A stretch of DNA of 6,294 bases from assembly GCA_947372365.1 (NCBI GenBank), contig CANBTK010000126.1, positions 1-6,294 on the forward strand, read 5' to 3'. Made by a program: the position numbers and the translations under genes. Positions 3,402 to 6,294 of this stretch are shown here, piece after piece. Every line of letters begins with the position of its first letter. Positions within the stretch are counted from its first letter, which is position 1. The notes beneath the pieces were generated by a model. The model did not search any database. It was not told the DNA's origin and saw only the letters and a program-made list of their open reading frames with translations. The stretch comes from Flavipsychrobacter stenotrophus (GTDB lineage: Bacteria > Bacteroidota > Bacteroidia > Chitinophagales > Chitinophagaceae).

Positions 3402-6294
3402 ATGAACTATCGTAAAATCAATAACCTTTTTGGGTGGGCTACCGGAATTATTTCCCTGTTTGTCTACCTGAGCACTATGGAGCCCACCGTTAGTTTCTGG
3501 GATTGTGGCGAGTTTCTTTCGTGCGCATACAAACTGGAAGTAGGCCACTCGCCGGGTGCCCCATTCTTTATGCTTTTACAACGCTTGTTTGCCATATTCT
3601 CCGGTAACGGCGCTACAACAGGAGGTGCATCTACATCAGCTGCTATTGCCATTAACTCATTGTCGGCAGTTACCAGCGCCCTTACCTGTTTGTTCTTATT
3701 CTGGACAATAACACACCTTGCTAAAAAACTATTGGTAAATGGTAAAGATGAGCCTACTACCAACCAGGTAGCCCTTATTATAGGTGCTGGCCTCGTAGGC
3801 GCATTTGCCAATACATTCTCCGATACGTTCTGGTTCTCTGCTGTTGAAGCGGAAGTTTATGCGACTTCATCTTTCTTTACAGCTATCACCTTCTGGGCGG
3901 TGCTTAAATGGGAAAACGTTGCTGACAACAAGCATGCCGACAGGTGGCTGGTTTTCATAGCGTACCTGATAGGCTTATCGGTATGCGTGCACTTATTGAA
4001 CTTGCTTACTATACCGGCAGTGGCAATGGTGTACTATTTCCGCCGCTACGAAGCAACCACCAAGGGCACTTTCCTTGCCTTTATAATAGGTTGTGCTATA
4101 CTCGGCTTTGTACAGTTTGGCGTTATCCAGTACATCCCCCGCATTGCGTCTAAATTTGATATACTGTTTACCAATGGCTTCGGTATGCCGTTTGACACCG
4201 GTGCCCTTATCTTCCTTATTATCCTTGTTGCCTTATTGGTTTTCGGGTTGATCTTTGCCAAAAAGAAGCAGAACGTTACTTTACACACCGGGTTGCTCTG
4301 CCTTATATTTATCATCATAGGCTATTCCAGTTATATCACAGCCATTGTACGTTCACGTGCCGATGTGCCTATTGATATGACTAACCCCGATAACCCTATC
4401 AGCTTCCTTGATTATGTGAACCGTGAGCAGTTCGGGCAGCAGCCTATCTTCTTCGGCCCATACTTTACAAGCCGTTACGAGGAACTGGATACATCGGGCA
4501 AGTTGTACTCTCAGAGTAAAGTAAATGGCAAAGACCGCTACGACATTGTAGGCGCCAAAAGGGTGCCTATCTACCGCGGTTCTGAGTCGCATTTCTTCCC
4601 ACGCGTTTGGGACCAGGAAGGTAATCACGTAAACTTCTATAAAAGCTTCCTTAACCTTAAAGACGGCGAAGAGCCAAGTTCATCAGACAACCTGAAGTAT
4701 TTCTTCGGTTACCAGATGAACTGGATGTGGTGGCGCTTCTTTATGTGGAACTTTGCCGGCAGGCAGAATGACCTGGAGGGCCAGCTGGACCCACAGAGGG
4801 GTAACTGGATTTCGGGCATTGGCCCTATTGACCAGATGCGCGGCCTTGGCGATACTGAAGCTATGGGTGCTGGCTATACTAAAAACGATGCCCACAACAA
4901 GCTTTACTTCCTGCCATTTATACTGGGTATACTGGGCCTAGTGTACCAGTTTAACCGTAAAAAGAATGATGGTATGATTGTACTTACCTTGTTCTTCTTT
5001 ACAGGTATTGCAATTGGCATCTTCCTTAACATGAACCCATTGCAGCCACGTGAGCGTGACTATGCGTTTGCAGGCTGTACCTACACCTTTACAATTTGGA
5101 TAGGGCTGGGCGTGCTGATGGTGAACGAGTGGATGCAGAAAGTACTGAAGGGCGATATGGGTACTTATGCCACTACAGGCGTTTGTATGCTTGCTGTGCC
5201 TGTTCTTATGGCTAAGGTAGAATGGAAAGACCATGACCGCTCTAAGAAAACACTGGCCCATGACGTAGCTCTGAACACATTATCGGCTTGTGCGCCTAAT
5301 GCGGTACTATTCACCTTTGGCGATAACCAGACGTACCCGCTGTGGTACATACAGGAAATAGAAGGCTTCAGGAAGGATGTACGTATCATTAACACCAGCC
5401 TTTTGGGTATTGACTGGTATGTGGACCAACTGAACTACAAGACCAATGATGCCGATGCGGTGCCAATGATGTGGAAGAAAGAAAACTACAATGGCGACAG
5501 GGGTAATATTGTGCCTTACCACAAGAATGCGCAGATACCTGATAACCAGTTCATAAACCTTATTGACGTTTGTAAGTTTATGAACAGCAATGAGCCTGAT
5601 GCTAAGGTAACAATGGGTGGTGGCGAGTATAACTATATGCCAACCAAAAACTTCTTTGTGCCTACTATGAGCAAGGACGAGCTGGTTAAAAATGGCCTTG
5701 CTTACCCTGAAGATACCGTTAACATCATAAATGAAATGAAGTTTGTGTACCCTAAGGACGCTGCATACAAGAGCGACCTGGCTATACTTAACATCATAGC
5801 TGCTGTGGCAAGGGAGGGATGGAAACGCCCGCTTTACTTCGATGCTGGCCTGCGCCAGGGCGACTATGGTGGCACAGGCGACTTCCTGAGGCTGGAAGGT
5901 ACTGTTTACCGCTTATTGCCTTACAAATTTGTTGACTCTATTAAGAACACGCAGCAGATTTTAGGTACTGTAAACACCCGTAAGAGCTACGACCTGTTTA
6001 TGCATTACAAATGGGGTGGTGCCGACCGTACTGATGTTTACTTTGATGAGCCTAACCGCCACGAGTTTGTAACCTACCGTATGGATGCATCGTCAATAGC
6101 TAATGCACTGACTGCCGAAGGCAAGAAAGATAAAGCTGTACAGGTACTGGACAATGTGATGAAGGGCATTACAGAAGAGTCATATTACTACGATTATACT
6201 GCTTACTTTATTGCAGCTGCATATTACCGTGCCGGCGATATTGCTAAAGGCCAGGCGCTTACCAAGAAGATCATCAGGAATTCGGAAGACGACC
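3402..6294 (+). CDS. DUF2723 / TMEM260-type membrane protein, putative protein O-mannosyltransferase, 3' truncated
   Basis: The frame is open for 964 codons and leaves the window. Start MNYRKINNLFGWATGI lies right after an AT-rich stretch with no Shine-Dalgarno. The N-terminal GT-C-like half has the DUF2723 (PF11028) signature: SFWDCGEFLSCAYKLEVGHS at residues 31-50, whose Asp34 and Glu37 sit in the first outer loop where PMT-type enzymes keep catalytic acids, and FWFSAVEAEVYATSS at 143-157. Further membrane segments fall at about 84-106, 124-140, 182-212, 222-244, 267-286, 296-314, 502-516, 526-543 and 560-575. Conserved blocks NPLQPRERDYAFAG (545-558) and LFTFGDNQTYPLWYIQEIEG (636-655) mark the long Bacteroidota form. 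Residues from about 908 look like TPR helices (GKKDKAVQVL, AAAYYRAGDIAKGQ). Human TMEM260, a distant family member, O-mannosylates IPT domains; that the bacterial form mannosylates periplasmic proteins is inference. Relatives are about 1000-1150 residues long, so only a short C-terminal part is missing. Single gene with its own promoter. Confidence 0.93.
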   Translation, partial: MNYRKINNLFGWATGIISLFVYLSTMEPTVSFWDCGEFLSCAYKLEVGHSPGAPFFMLLQRLFAIFSGNGATTGGASTSAAIAINSLSAVTSALTCLFLFWTITHLAKKLLVNGKDEPTTNQVALIIGAGLVGAFANTFSDTFWFSAVEAEVYATSSFFTAITFWAVLKWENVADNKHADRWLVFIAYLIGLSVCVHLLNLLTIPAVAMVYYFRRYEATTKGTFLAFIIGCAILGFVQFGVIQYIPRIASKFDILFTNGFGMPFDTGALIFLIILVALLVFGLIFAKKKQNVTLHTGLLCLIFIIIGYSSYITAIVRSRADVPIDMTNPDNPISFLDYVNREQFGQQPIFFGPYFTSRYEELDTSGKLYSQSKVNGKDRYDIVGAKRVPIYRGSESHFFPRVWDQEGNHVNFYKSFLNLKDGEEPSSSDNLKYFFGYQMNWMWWRFFMWNFAGRQNDLEGQLDPQRGNWISGIGPIDQMRGLGDTEAMGAGYTKNDAHNKLYFLPFILGILGLVYQFNRKKNDGMIVLTLFFFTGIAIGIFLNMNPLQPRERDYAFAGCTYTFTIWIGLGVLMVNEWMQKVLKGDMGTYATTGVCMLAVPVLMAKVEWKDHDRSKKTLAHDVALNTLSACAPNAVLFTFGDNQTYPLWYIQEIEGFRKDVRIINTSLLGIDWYVDQLNYKTNDADAVPMMWKKENYNGDRGNIVPYHKNAQIPDNQFINLIDVCKFMNSNEPDAKVTMGGGEYNYMPTKNFFVPTMSKDELVKNGLAYPEDTVNIINEMKFVYPKDAAYKSDLAILNIIAAVAREGWKRPLYFDAGLRQGDYGGTGDFLRLEGTVYRLLPYKFVDSIKNTQQILGTVNTRKSYDLFMHYKWGGADRTDVYFDEPNRHEFVTYRMDASSIANALTAEGKKDKAVQVLDNVMKGITEESYYYDYTAYFIAAAYYRAGDIAKGQALTKKIIRNSEDD

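Noticed and set aside
3464..5522. Several antisense and out-of-frame open stretches within the DUF2723 gene
   Set aside because: All sit over a continuous, well-conserved reading frame; none has a recognisable motif or start context.
1..6294. A defence system, mobile element, CRISPR array or RNA gene
   Set aside because: I saw no direct repeat array, transposase or integrase motif, tRNA-like cloverleaf or target-site duplication; base and codon use appear uniform across the window.

Overview
The window looks like chromosomal DNA from a member of the Bacteroidota, most likely a Chitinophagales- or Sphingobacteriales-type environmental bacterium. Four things point there: a C-terminal sorting tail of the type IX secretion kind at the left edge, a protein resembling the Bacteroidota-restricted IPExxxVDY family, a long DUF2723 protein of the form usual in that phylum, and an exact match to the Bacteroidota -7 promoter consensus (TAnnTTTG) just before that gene. 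Most starts lack a strong Shine-Dalgarno sequence, which also fits. No rRNA, tRNA, CRISPR array, insertion sequence or phage gene is visible.

Layout from left to right: (1) the last 75 codons of a secreted or surface protein with a T9SS type A tail; (2) a 242-residue exported protein that joins an RcsF-like cysteine-pair domain to a DUF2846-like beta domain; (3) a convergent 134-base gap; (4) a two-gene minus-strand operon in which an SPFH/band 7 protein like the HIR/stomatin group comes first and a two-helix membrane protein with a PH-like cytoplasmic domain follows, stop codon touching start codon (TAA then ATG); (5) a 194-base divergent intergenic region; (6) a plus-strand IPExxxVDY-like protein with an altered signature motif; (7) a 195-base gap with the promoter; (8) a DUF2723/TMEM260-type membrane glycosyltransferase candidate, 964 codons visible and cut by the right edge.

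The genes do not form one obvious pathway. A theme of cell-envelope function runs through most of them: T9SS cargo, an exported sensor-like protein, a membrane microdomain scaffold with a membrane partner, and a putative protein O-mannosyltransferase. The SPFH plus PH-like pair is the only clear operon. I see no defence island or mobile system; the least explained items are the RcsF-like/DUF2846-like fusion and the SPFH-associated PH-like membrane protein.
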